NCBI GenBank assembly: GCA_037178675.1
Contig: JAYMGJ010000267.1
Location: 1 to 64,000, forward strand
DNA length: 64,000 nt
Direction: 5' to 3'
Origin: Scleroderma bovista
Lineage: Eukaryota; Basidiomycota; Agaricomycetes; Boletales; Sclerodermataceae
Under the pieces are notes generated by a model that saw nothing but the letters and a program-made list of their open reading frames with translations, ran no database searches and had not been told where the DNA came from. Position 1 is the first letter of the stretch; the number at the start of each line of letters is the position of its first letter. Positions 24,208 to 35,493 of the stretch are shown in pieces. The translations under genes and the position numbers were made by a program.

Positions 24208-24566
24208 CAGGAAAAAAATACTTGGCAATATAGTACTATATAGCCTCTATAGCACTCAAAGCTCCATCGACAAGTCCCCAATATAAAGGCAATATAGCAC
24301 TGTGCATGAAATCTATAGTACTCCATAGTGGCCATAGTCTGACATGTAAATATATATCCACTGTAGCAAGGCTGCTATGGAGGCTACCAAGACTATATAC
24401 TGTGATATAGAACCCTCAGCTTCTATCATGCCATTGGAATACTTCCATTGTCATTTGCTATCACATCAGTATAGCACAACATAGTTTCTATTTCTTAATC
24501 AGGCAATATGCAGTACAAAATGCAATATAATTCATTTCATGCTCGACACAAAGCTAGCTACATTAA
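24208..24566. repeat. P2 left subterminal region
   Basis: AT-rich, with repeated TATAG-type motifs in both orientations (TATAGTACTATATAGCC, CTATAGCACTC, CTATAGTACTCC). Nearly the same sequence occurs inverted at about 50520-50879. This is probably the transposase-binding array. Confidence 0.65.
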
Positions 24567-25923
24567 TCAATCCGACTCGTCCTCTGTCGTCGATCCCTCC
24601 TGGTGTTCCTTGATCGCGGCTGCAATAATTTGTGCCGACACCACATTCTGAGGCACTCCTGAATGCACACTAGCTAGACAGTCAGTATCTGTAATTAATG
24701 CAGACTACATACTCACTGCCCGTCCTCATAAATTCTTGCACAAATTCCCTTGAGCACGCCATACTCCTTTGTGGCCTCGTCAAAGTCCTGCAGACACTTC
24801 AGGTGGGACTCATATGCAGTACGGTAGTCGTGGACTGTAAAAGCAGTGTCCACACGCGTGCCTGTTACCCACTCGTCTATGCAGCACTCGATCTATGCCG
24901 TGACATCAGCAACAAACAACCCAGCAACAAACATTGCAAATAACACTTACTGCCGTCAGCACCAATGCAAGAGCGGGCAGAGGGAATGGTTTGAACCACG
25001 TATGGTGCTTGATGCCTTTGTTGTTCTTATTCGCGAACCACATGGTATTGATGATCTTCTGTATGATTGGTCCCTTGAGAAGGCCGTGACGCTCGTCTTG
25101 CAGGAGCGCCCTATGCTGTCCACAAAATATCAGTCGTTACAACCAGCATGCCATGCAGGACACCAAACCTTGAATGTGAAGCTTGCACCCTCTTTAAGTT
25201 CTTCTGCTAGGGCGTGATTCTTCTTGATCGCCAATTTAGTTTGGCTGCTGTGGAAATTGAACATGACTTCGACTAGAGGGCGAACCTTGGCCTTGAGCTC
25301 GCCGCGAACTTGCGAGCCACGGTTGGTGATCTATATCAAATCATAATAGTATAATACTGAGACGACTGGTACGGCACTTACGAGTTTGGCGAGCTGGGAT
25401 GTCCGCACAAGGTTAACTCCTGTAGTCTGAAGTGCCTTGGCCCAAGATGCATTCAGAAGAGCCGTCTCCTGTGTATGGTCAGGCATCGGACTCTCGGCAC
25501 ACAGGCGTGCCCGATAGTCTCCAATGGCCGCGTTGACAAACTCTTGGGTAACGTCATCGTAGTCCCTGGCGCGCAGACGACCTTCGTGCTCAGTGAGCTT
25601 TTGCGCCTTGACGATGGTTGTCTCTGGACTGTCCTCTTCGATGGGTTCCCGTCAGCTCTTAGCACGAACATCACTGCTAGTATGCTCAATGAAGAACTTG
25701 TTTGCACGATGGATTGATGGTCTCACCAGTTCGTGGTGTCTGTCACAGTACCTTCGGAGCTCGCATGTTCAACACAGCGGTTTTTCTTGTGTTGGACGGT
25801 TTGTCGTTCCGACAAAGGTTTGTGCACGGTCGGTCCTGCATCTTCACCGTCCGAGCCAAAGAAGTTTCCCTGTCCTGATGAGAATACTTTTTGACTACAA
25901 TACTCCATAGTACTTACTTCATC
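24567..25923 (-). CDS. P2 partner gene, DUF6532 protein, C-terminal part
   Basis: Minus-strand exons with intact frames: MEYCSQKVFSSGQG, EEDSPETTIVKAQKL, GRLRARDYDDVTQEFVNAA, LLNASWAKALQTTGVN, VRGELKAKVRPLVEVMF, LAEELKEGASFTFK, GPIIQKIINTMWFANKNNKG, WFKPFPLPALALVLTA, IECCIDEWVTGTRVDTAFT and LKGICARIYEDGQ, ending at 24567. These blocks are the signature of DUF6532, a domain of unknown function expanded in mushrooms. It was joined to the N-terminal part at 34671-35160 before P1 inserted; the codon at the break (PSY-H-DEV) is restored when P1 and one AT are removed. Its divergent position beside the transposase suggests an accessory role for the transposon. Confidence 0.75.
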
Positions 25924-25925
25924 AT

Positions 25926-26296
25926 CAGCAAAAAATGGGGATGCAACATAGGGTTATGTAGCCTCTATAGTGATAGTAGCTTCAATGCATAGTCCCCTCT
26001 TTATTGTATGACTTGTACCTATGTGGCGCTATTAGGAGCTATGTGGGTCTATGTATCACAATGTAAACATGCAACACACCATAAAGTACCCATATGGACA
26101 CTATCAAGTACTATACTATTGATGTTCAACATAGAGCTGGCAAAGTCCTGTGTAGCAGGGTTTAGTACCACTTTATCTCTTCAATTGTACTACAATGTTG
26201 CATCTCTGCTCACTTTGCCCCACTATCAATGCACTTCAATAACAGTAACCAGTTCATTCCAGAATGTATTTAATTCAATGGCCTAGACAGAATACC
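25926..26296. repeat. P1 left subterminal region
   Basis: AT-rich, with TATGTAGCCTC, CTATGTGG, CTATGTATC and similar motifs. No gene. It is the counterpart of the right region at 34378-34668, which repeats CTATACTATA and CTATGGGAGTCTA. Confidence 0.55.
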
Positions 26297-27639
26297 TTAC
26301 ACATCATCCTCACTCTGATGACCATTGCCCTCCTCGAACTCTCGAATTGCTGCATCAATGGCATCATTACCTAAGTCATCCGCCAGACGATCTTCAACAT
26401 CCATAGCTACTTTCGCATGTAAGCTGCAAGTACGAGTCAGTAAAGTAGCCACACCACTATGTGACACATACTGTCCATTCTCGTCTATTTTTTTGAGCAT
26501 TGATGGCAAAATTCCATGAGCTTCTGATCTTGCATGGAACTGCTTGAGGTTGTTGACATGTTTGGTATAGACATCCTTGTATGCTTGTTCCGTGAACGAG
26601 ACGTCCGTTTTGTTCCCGTCTGCCCATTCATCGATGCAGCATTCAATCTAGCATGGTATGGTTAGCACTTTAAGTAATCAACAAACATACCACATCCGTA
26701 CCACAGTGAGCAAAAGAGCCATGCCGGTGAGTGGAAAAGGACTGAAATGCTGGGGGTATCGGACCCCTTTGTCCCGCTTATTGGCATAAAATGCAATATT
26801 CGCCGCCTTTTGGATAATAGGGTGTTGGTACAGTCCTTTCCGAGGTTTATCCTTCGCAGGGTCTCCAAGGCTCTGAAAATATATGCTTGGTTGACTGAAC
26901 AAATCAAGTGAGAACTAGATACCTTGTAACAGAATCCTAGATTCGTCTTCAGTCGTGCCACCAGCCCACGGTTTTTGGTGGTACTAGAAGTCTCATCGAA
27001 GCTCTCCTCGAAGCCGTACATTGCTTCGACGAGGGGGCGGATCTTGGCCTTGAGCTCCCCCGTTAACTGCCATGTGCGCATGGTAATCTGTGACAGTACT
27101 ATCAAACATAGGTATAGATGGTAGTAGGTTAGGGACTTACTAGTTGGATAATTTCATCGTTGTACTTGACCTTGGCTTCGACGTGGGTGCACGCCTCTGT
27201 CCATGCTTCTTGTGCCCAGGATATCGCCGTCATGTGGTCAGGATATATACCCTTCGCAACAAGACAGGCTCAAAACAAGCCCGTCGCCCATTTGAGGATC
27301 TGGCGCACTGCCAGTTCGTAATCGCGTGCTGCAACACGCCCCTTGGTTTCCTGGATCTTGCACGGTGGGCGCCAATCTTCGCCGTCTTCTTCTGTAGTAG
27401 GCTCCGACGAAATGCGTGACCGTTGTGCGCCTAAGTGAGGGAAGAGGTCAGAACAAACAACAACCAACACCAAATGACAGCAATATGCGAGCGGTGGTCT
27501 TCCTTTGCGTTTCTGGTATTTAATCTCCTCAGGGGGATGTGCTGCACGCCTTCAGGCAGGATGCAGGAGGGAAGGGAAGGGCTTCTGATGGGGAATAGAT
27601 GCGACTGGGGATGGTATTGACTCCTCTTCAGCCTACCAC

Positions 27640-28612
27640 AGTGGTTAGGAAGAGTCCTGGGATAGAAAAGCGATGATAGATTGATGACAGGGGTGTAACA
27701 GCAGTGATGGAGCAACAGGGAAGCAAGGGGACAGTTCCTGCTTCAAGAATGCGATGGACAGTGATGGGATGGAGTGGACAGTGATGCTAGACTGCGCTTC
27801 AGCCTAGAGAAATGATCAGATACAAGATATATCTGATAAACAGCAATATAGGAGCTTTAGGCCAGCACTGGGTGACCTACAAGTCCAAAGACTAAGAGGG
27901 AGCTTATAGACAGAGAGGGAGAGTGAATGTGGTCGCTTTATTGAGGGGGAAGCAGACACTTCCTTGCAGCCTTTGGCTGCTGGTTTATATACAGGAGGGG
28001 CTGTGGCCCTGTAAGCACAAATGACTAAGTGCTTGGTAAGAGATTGGTAAGCAATTGATAAGCAGTGTAATCAGGCTGAGTCATCAATGGGGAGAGCCTG
28101 AACAAGCTGCTGAGCCAAGGGAAAGAGCAAAAACATAGGTAAAAAGGGGTGTATAACCTAGAATATGGAAAAATCATTGCATGGGGCCCAAAAGAGAGGG
28201 GGGGAAAGCATGGGATGAGTAGATCAAAGCTAAATGAGCATATGCGATGACATAATGCATATGAATCATAGGGGCATGAGTCATGAATTGATAAGCAGCA
28301 TGATAAGCATGATTTGAAGGATGATTGGTAAGTGATTGGTAAGGGGAGTAATGGGGATTAGTAATGCCAAGAGGGGATGAATAATGCGCAGCAGAGTGAG
28401 TCAGAGTGAGCCAGAGTGACTCTGTGTTACTCAGACAGAAGGGAAGCACAACTTGTGATTGATTGAACTTTAGATCTGGAGATGAGCTTCTGAAGCAGTG
28501 CCACTGATGGGAGTGGCTGGGGGATAATAAAAGAATTGATCCGACCAGAAGAGCAGTGTCAGGGGGCCTGGAATGACAAGTAGAGTCACAGCTGGTCACA
28601 GAGTGTCACAAA
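27640..28612 (-). repeat. LTR-like segment inserted in the P1 partner gene
   Basis: On the minus strand it has TATATAAA (27990-27983) followed within about 50 bases by AATAAA (27940-27935), with a perfect GCAGCC-AAA-GGCTGC hairpin between them, which looks like a U3-R core. A possible start TGTGACACTCTGTGACC lies near 28610. I could not match a second copy or a target duplication, so the limits are approximate. It lies between two exon groups of the DUF6532 gene. Confidence 0.35.
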
Positions 28613-28743
28613 TCCCTTGGATTGAGCTTCTGTAGAGCAAAAACGCGAAATTTGGTGCTCCCAAAGTGCAGTCTTCCCTTGAGCAGTAAGGGGAAGGTTC
28701 TGTACTCTATTAGTGCTCCTAAGAAGGGTTCTAGAGCACTGTT

Positions 28744-29241
28744 TCATTCGTGTTTGTTGCGGGATAGCAGGGAAGAGAATCGCAAGTAGCAGATTCGACG
28801 TGTCCAGGGAAGCGAGATGAATGATAGAGGGAGATGGATGTGACAGGACTCTGGGATGAAAGGACCATATGCAGAGGACTCAGGAGACACAGAGATGACC
28901 AGGTATGAATTTTCAAGTCTAACGATAGACTTGAGACGACCAAAGTATGTGCGCGACGCAGGACTGATGAGGAGAACGCGCTGACCGAGAACAAGAGGGA
29001 CTGAGGGAGAAGGCTGGGAAGATATGTACCAGACAGTACACAGGAGCTCAGGGAGAGGCTGTCCCAAGAGCAGGACATAATTGAGGTCTGCTGCAATAGC
29101 GGAGAAACATTCCAGAGAAAATGTGGACTCCATAGTGAGTGATGAAGCGGGTGTCTGGATTGCGGGTGGAATATCTCCGTGGGAAATGAACAGATTTACG
29201 TCGGAACTTGACAGGCAGATAGACCATGGTCTAGGCTCCAT
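28744..29241 (-). CDS. Unrecognised 165-codon ORF upstream of the LTR-like segment
   Basis: It begins MEPRPWSICLSSSDVN and includes LNYVLLLGQPLPELL, LVLGQRVLLISPASR and SIVRLENSYLVISVSP. The protein is Ser/Leu-rich with no motif I recognise. It is in the foreign insert within the P1 partner gene and ends about 130 bases before the LTR-like segment, so it might be the last coding piece of a degraded retroelement. It could equally be chance. Confidence 0.3.
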   Translation of the reverse strand: MEPRPWSICLSSSDVNLFISHGDIPPAIQTPASSLTMESTFSLECFSAIAADLNYVLLLGQPLPELLCTVWYISSQPSPSVPLVLGQRVLLISPASRTYFGRLKSIVRLENSYLVISVSPESSAYGPFIPESCHIHLPLSFISLPWTRRICYLRFSSLLSRNKHE

Positions 29242-31252
29242 GATGGTATAGTCACATGATTGATAGCTTCAAAAATGGCGGAGCTATTCAAAATATTGGA
29301 ATGCCGGCACTGGGCGCCTAAATTTGACATTTGGGCGCTAAAAATGATTCTTCCTTTTCTCCTTCGTTTCTCTATCGTTTCTTCTGCTTCTTTGGTTGTT
29401 CTGGTATGGGAGTTGGACTGCAGTAGGTTGCATTCCTCTCTCATACTGAAATGATCACCAATCCTTGGATTCTTCTGCTTCTTGGCGGTTCTTGTGCAAG
29501 GGATGACTGCCAGACGATGGCATTCATCTCTTGCTCCAGGATAGTCATTCTTGTGTGATAGATGGCTATGACAAGCTTGTATTCATTCTTCACATAAGGA
29601 TAGTCTTGACTTTGCGTGATATGGATAGTGAGGGCTGTCTGTATCCCTCAAGTCAGGACAATCTTTCAACAGATCTTGGGTGTGCGTTCTTCGCATTAGT
29701 TTCATCGGCTAACTTTCTCCATGTCCACAGTACCAAACATGTTTGGTGCGTGACACCGTTTGCCAGTCTGGGAATAGTTGTCCATATCTTCTTCTCGGAG
29801 GCGTTTTGTTGTATCTGTAACTCCATTAGTTGTCACTGGAATATTGTAGGTAAAATGTTACCAGAAGAAGCATATAAGTCATCCTCGTTGCCGCCATCGC
29901 CATCTTCCTCTTCTTGGCCTTGCTGGTCATAGTCATCTGTTGGCTCCTGGTCATCTATATTGCCGTATTGGTGCCTGCTTTCACTTAACATCAAGACATT
30001 AAGGGAACGGCGTTATGCTTACTGTGGTTCGTCACCCAGATCATCTTCCTCAGAAGGAAAAAGATCATGTGCAACGTCTGCCCTGCTCTGCATAATCTCA
30101 GATGGTTGACTGGGTGTGTGTTGCCTCGATTCGGTCGAACGTGCAGCTGGCGGTCCAGCAGCACTCTGTATAAAAGCTAGATAGTAAGCATCGTAAGACA
30201 TGGCCAAAAAGCCTCACTGTTGACGGGCGCTGCTGACCAACACCAGACCTACTTGCCGCCGGAGTGCCACTGGACTGGTAGCGATGTTGCATAGATGAGT
30301 TGAATAACCCAGAGGGCTAGACAGAACAGTCAATAATCTATACAACACAAAAGGTGCAAGACGTCACCCGTGTAAAGGGATCATCAGCAACCGGTGAGCT
30401 TCCATAGTATGCCTATATACAAGCTTCGTGAGGGAAACTATCAAAATGGTAATGTTCCCCACCTTTCTGGGGGGAACACGACCAACTTGCGGCCGCAAGT
30501 CAAGCTGTGGTGTCCCTCTGGCCCCGTCAGGATTGACGTCACGGGCAGAGAACTATTTGGCCCAAATGTTAGTGAATATGAAATAAAATGAAACATGCTA
30601 TGTCAGCTCACCGTTGCACGAGCCGTTGCCTGTCCTGCCCGTGGAGCTGTACAATAAGGTTGCCATTAACGATCAATATCAAATCATTGGAACGTATAAC
30701 TTGCCTCCACTTTCTGGATTGCTCTTGCGTTGAGTCAACTTCTCTTTCAAACGGGCTCGATTGTTTTCGCGATCACGATGTTCATCCTCTGCAAACATGA
30801 ATCTGTGCCTGCATGAGGAAGAGGATTTGTCTACACACCTACATACAGCGCTCGTTCCATAGGGTGAGACGCTCGTGCTGGCCGGGCATGAATGGGGGGC
30901 TCTCCAGCTTGGCTCGTGATGGCCCTGTTAAGAGAACCTTTAGAAGGGGGTAATGAAGACATAGCAGATAGAAAGATGAAGGGAAAACCGTGCATAGAGC
31001 TAATACTCGACGAAGGTTGAGAGGGCTAAAAGAACATTAGCCATGAAAAAAAAAATGGTGACAAACAGAGCGCAGTTGATGTCTTCTGGTGCACGGACCA
31101 TAAACAACTTGACATGCGTCCGCGTGATAAGTTGATATGGATTCCAGGTGCCTGCATCCGAACCAAAAAAAAAAACATAAGACGTTGAGTTCATCTCTCG
31201 AGTTCATCAGGGCGCGCAGCTCATCGCAAGAAAGCACTTACTCCTGGGTATT

Positions 31253-34200
31253 ATGCCGGGCCACGTCTGCACTTTCTGTCACCTCGTGTTTCCCACTAGC
31301 AAGGGACTCAGCCTACATCTTGGCCAGAGTTCTTCCTGTGGAGATAAGCTTCGCGCAGCGCGATCTAATTTCAATCCTCGCACGGGCACCGAACCTGGCC
31401 TAACACCGAGCCAAGCAGACACGGGAATCACCAATTACACCGAGGATGTTGGTAACCTCGACGAAGGAGATCTAAATTACAGCATACCTTCGAATGTTGA
31501 TCCATTGCCTGTGCCGCCAAATAGGATTCCTGAGCCGCCTACAAACAGTCAGAGCAGGCAATGCCCACGGTTTATCCACTCATATCCAGGACCGGTCGCT
31601 ACCGTGGTCGGAGAGGCCGACACTCTTTTCGATATGATCCGCAAGGAACAGGACATGCAGGGTAATAACCCAGCTGCACCCTTTGACAACGAGGAGGAAT
31701 GGGACCTGGCAAAATGGTTAATTAAGAATGTCTCACAGACAGGTATCGAGGAGTTTACCAGGTTAGCCATTGTAAGTGGTGACTCAGTACTGCCGATGAT
31801 TTAACCCTGTAACCTACATCAGACGGATAAGCTCAACATGTCGTTCAAAAGCAAGCATACCTTCATGAAAGCGATTGACAGTCTGCCACGGAGCGCTGAG
31901 TGGTCACTAAAGATGGTTGAGGTTGAGGGCGACATACTTGGCACAGACGGGAAGCCACTCACTGAGGAGGTTGAGCTCTGGATGCGCAACCCGCTCGATT
32001 GCATACGCGAGCTCCTGGCAAATCCAAATTTTGCGGATGCGATTTCATACGAGCCCCAAAAGGTTTTTGATGATGAAGCAGGGCGAGAGAGACGCTTCGA
32101 CGAAATGTGGACGGGAGACTGGTGGTGGGAAGTACAGGTCAGCCAGCTTAAATCAAAGGGACGTGCAGCTTACACGTGTGAATCAATAGGGTCGCTTGCC
32201 GCCTGGTGCCGTGATTGCACCAGTCATACTGGCTTCTGATAAGACCTTGTTATCCCAGTTTCGAGGCGATCAAGAGGCCTGGCCTGTTTACATGACGATC
32301 GGGAACATATCTAAAGATGTGCGTCGTCAGCCATCACAGCATGCGTGCGTCCTGTTGGGATACCTACCAACCGCCAAACTGGAGTGCTTTTCCGGTGGTC
32401 GGCGTTCAGTCGAACGGTACAGGCTCTTCCACTACTGTATGACCCAAATCCTGCAACCGTTAGTAGTTTGTGGAAAAGAGGGGGTGCTGATGACGTGTCC
32501 CGATGGGCTTGTGCGGCGCGTCTTCCTGATTTTGGCTGCGTATGTTGCAGATTTTCCTGAGCAGTGCTTGGTCACTTGCTGCAAAGAAAGTAGATGCCCG
32601 AAGTGTATGGTCGCACGAGATCAACGTGGAGAGTCGACCAGGTCCTCTGCCCGTGTTCAATGCCAAACGATGAAGTCCCTAAAGAAGTACGAAAATGGTG
32701 AGATCTCGAAAGAAGAATTTGATGGAAATCTCGGTCTGCAGGCTGTATACAAACCGTTCTGGGCCAGTCTCCCTCATTGCGACATCTTTATGTGCATTAC
32801 ACCGGATATCCTGCACCAGCTCCACAAAGGCGTGTTCAAGGATCATTTGGTGAGTTGGTGTTCGCAAATAATCGGGGAGGACGCACTGGATGCACGATTT
32901 TGGGCGATGACATCTTACTCGGGTCTTCGTCACTTCAAGAAGGGAATATCAAGTCGCAAACAATGGACCGGATCTGATCACAATGAGTTGGAGCAAGTTT
33001 TTCTCGGTGTAGTAGCTGGGTTGCTGGATGAGCGTGCGGTGATAGCAGTGCATGGGATTTTGGACTTCACATACTACACCCAATATCAATCCCACACTGA
33101 AGCAACGCTGAAGAAGATGGACACTGCGCTACGTTCGTTTCATCGACACAAGGCTATCTTCGTCAACCTTGGCGTGCGCAATGATTTCAATATTCCTAAG
33201 ATCCATTCAATGCTACACTACACAGCTTTGATTCGTCTGTTTGGCAGCGCGGATGGCTTCAACACGGAGCTTCCAGAGCGACTCCATATCGATTTCGCAA
33301 AAAAGGCTTATCGATCCAGCAACAAATGGGATTATACTCACCAGATGACTACATGGCTACGTCGACAAGATGCCATCTACTTGAAAGAGTCCTTTCTCAC
33401 CTGGTACCGCGACAATCGTCATTCTGACGATACTGTCGCTTGTGACACTGACCACTGCAACTTAGATGGATTGTCTGATTCCTCGGACAACTCAGACTGT
33501 AAGGCACCAGTCATTGTCAAGTGTATTCGTATTAACATCCCATTGCAGTGGCGGCGCAATCCAACCAAAAAAGACTTGTCTCGGCCCACGGAGGAACAGC
33601 CCAACGGCAACTATCTCGTTTTGTTATGCTCGCCTCAGAACAAGGATATTATTTACCGGCGCATTGTCCTCTGCCCAGATTACCCATCTCACAGATTCAA
33701 GAACAGTATGGCGCCCCCCTCCTACTAGAAGCCCTCGAAACATTTTTTGCTACCAACTTCTCAGCCCTGCGGAACCATCATAGGATACACACTTTTGATC
33801 GACTGGACGTATACAAATATATAATGATACTCTCTCCTCCGAAGCAACACGTGAGCAATACAAAACGGTTCTTCAAGCTTCGTGCGACCCCAAGCATCCC
33901 TTCTCACAATAATCGTAAGGGCCCGTCGCCCGCGGTCTTCGATAGTGCACTTTTCTTGAAGGATGCGGACACAAATGCCATAAGTCATGGGATCGAAGGT
34001 AATCCATCTTTGTTCGCATATCTAGAGGAACCATTTGACGCTTGGTGAAAATAGGGCTGCAAGTGGGGCAAATTAAGGTAATATTCAATGTTGGTCCACT
34101 TGTCGGGAAGACCAGACATCCGTTGGCGTATGTCCATTGGTTTCGCCCCCTTCAAAGTGTTGACCATGTGACACAAATGTTTCGTCTTGTGCCGTCATCC

Positions 34201-34377
34201 CGGCAGCACAGTCCCAATGCGGAGGTAATTCCTGTCGACCGCATATGTCGACCTGTTCATCTCATCCCGCATTGGCGCAGTGGAAACATAGGTGGGGATG
34301 AGGTAGACAAGTTTTTACTCAATAAATACATAGATCTGGATCTTTTTCATACTCTGGAGGGTACAGTGACAATGTAA
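31253..34377 (+). pseudogene. P1 Plavaka-type transposase, frame broken near 33.65 kb
   Basis: Exon 1 (31253 to about 31770) has the zinc finger CTFCHLVFPTSKGLSLH, YPGPVATVVG and EWDLAKWLIKN. Exon 2 (about 31824-32137) has KMVEVEGDILG, VELWMRNPLDCIREL and FDEMWTGDWWWEVQ. Exon 3 (from about 32190) has LPPGAVIAPVILASDKT (candidate first Asp), WPVYMTIGNISKDVRR, AAYVADFPEQCLV, CPKCMV, ITPDILHQLHKGVFKDH (candidate second Asp), GLRHFKKGISSRKQWTG, FNIPKIHSMLHY, ELPERLHIDFAKKAYRSSNK (candidate Glu). The frame changes near 33.65 kb before YGAPLLLEALETFF. The last exon holds the C-terminal domain (HPLAYVHWF, NKYIDLDLF). This is the standard Plavaka order. The shift might be an unrecognised short intron rather than a mutation. 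Confidence 0.75.
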
Positions 34378-34668
34378 TTGTAGACTGGCTGGCTTAGAGA
34401 CCTGAAAAGTCTGACAATGACCAGGCTGGTCCTTATGAATTTCATAGCCCATGTAGGTGTATGTGGACCACAGAGCTTTGGGATATCTACCTATACTATA
34501 TATTGTGCAGAATGAACTATGTATACTATGGGAGTCTATACTATACAGAGTAAGCTATATATACTATGGAAGTCTACAATGGGCCCTGGGGCCACTACAT
34601 GGTCTATACATGTCAATACAGACTATGTATCCTGGCTGACAGCTATTTTGGTGGGACACTTTTTGCTG
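34378..34668. repeat. P1 right subterminal region
   Basis: Repeats of CTATACTATA, ATACTATGGGAGTCTA and ATACTATGGAAGTCTA precede the terminus at 34668. No gene. Confidence 0.6.
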
Positions 34669-34670
34669 AT

Positions 34671-35160
34671 GATAGCTGGGGTCAGGAATGTTTCTGCCCA
34701 CCACCTTGGGAACTTTGCTCTTGCTGTATGTGAGGGGGCGTTGCCTAGGCACCTCACTAAGCCTAGTAGGAACGGGATGGCTACTAAACTGAACATGATA
34801 TTTTGTCAGTGCGGCACCCAACAAAAATGATGGGATGACCTACATGAGTGCCTTCTTCATCTTCAAGGTCATCTTCTTTGAGTTCATCACTGTCTTCTTC
34901 ATCTTCGTTCTCGCTCCCTTCCTCCATTAAGCGGCAGCGGTGGCGACGTTCACGGTCCTTCTGGGCCTTGGCATCACGGCATTGGACCGTCTCTTCTCGT
35001 TCATCCACAGCCTGCCTCACTTTTTTTGATGGTCAGCGCACCCGACCACCAGGCACTTTTTTTTTTGAACATTGTCAGTCGCAATCTGCGTTGTTGTTTG
35101 GCCGGACTAACCTCTATAGTTTTCTTTGTCTGCATTGCGATAGAGACCATTGCTTGAGGC
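34671..35160 (-). CDS. P2 partner gene, DUF6532 protein, N-terminal part
   Basis: The minus strand reads QAVDEREETVQCRDAKAQ, KDRERRHRCRLMEEG and an acidic stretch (SENEDEEDSDELKEDD). A short intron (GTAGGT to TTCAG, about 34842-34797) leads to SSHPVPTRLSEVPRQRP and VGRNIPDPSYH, where P1 interrupts. The highly charged, coiled-coil-like N-terminus is usual in front of the DUF6532 core. The remainder is at 24567-25923. The 5' limit at about 35160 is approximate. Confidence 0.6.
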
Positions 35161-35493
35161 CTGCATGTGATTAGAGCTGGGAGCGTGCGGCTGGAACAAA
35201 GTTTGGGTTGGGTTGGGTTGGGACGATGAATGGCAGGACACGACTTACTTATAGCTGCTGTTTGTGCATGGCTTGTTTGTAGATATCAACAAATGTTCAT
35301 GACACGAACACGTATCGCAACGTGGTCACGGGATAATCTGAAAAATAAAAAACGGATATTTGTCAACATTGCATTGACATGAAGCCCCACCTATCGGTCC
35401 GCAGACTGTGTCTGATGGTCCAGTATTGCAAATTGTCAAAGAGATCAATCAGTGTGATATTGGGAGACGACTGAACGACTGACCTACCATACC
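35161..35493. promoter_or_regulatory. Divergent promoter of P2
   Basis: About 330 bases lie between the two divergent P2 genes. It includes three GGGTT units near 35204-35219 (GGGTTGGGTTGGGTT). A shared promoter is inferred from geometry only. Confidence 0.4.

Larger units (their letters stand above)
26297..30962 (-). pseudogene. P1 partner gene, DUF6532 protein, with TGA stop and insert
   Basis: Reading minus, N-terminal exons lie at about 30962-29860 (GPSRAKLESPPFMPGQ, LKEKLTQEQSRKWRQ, DVAHDLFPSEEDDLG, QGQEEEDGDGGNEDD). After about 2.3 kb of foreign sequence the gene resumes at 27470: SEPTTEEDGEDWRPP, YELAVRQILKWATGLF, then TGA (27270-27272) where related proteins have Arg (LFR), then DHMTAISWAQEAW, LTGELKAKIRPLVEAMYGF, LYQHPIIQKAANIAFYANK, YPQHFSPFP, a CIDEW block and a C-terminus ending EEGNGHQSEDDV. 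This is the DUF6532 signature order. The start at 30962 is a best guess. The stop codon and the insert make a full-length product unlikely. Confidence 0.65.
25926..34668. mobile_element. Plavaka-type DNA transposon P1 (8.7 kb), nested in P2
   Basis: Left end CAGCAAAAAATGGGG; right end, reverse complement, CAGCAAAAAGTGTCCC. Both are flanked by AT (25924-25925, 34669-34670). Removal with one AT takes out 8745 bases (a multiple of three) and rejoins the P2 DUF6532 frame. Inside are a minus-strand DUF6532 gene (26297-30962), itself holding an LTR-like insert, and a plus-strand transposase (31253-34377). Confidence 0.85.

Noticed and set aside
35202..35223. GGGTT repeats as an internal telomere-like sequence
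   Set aside because: There are only about three units, and the expected basidiomycete telomere repeat is TTAGGG.
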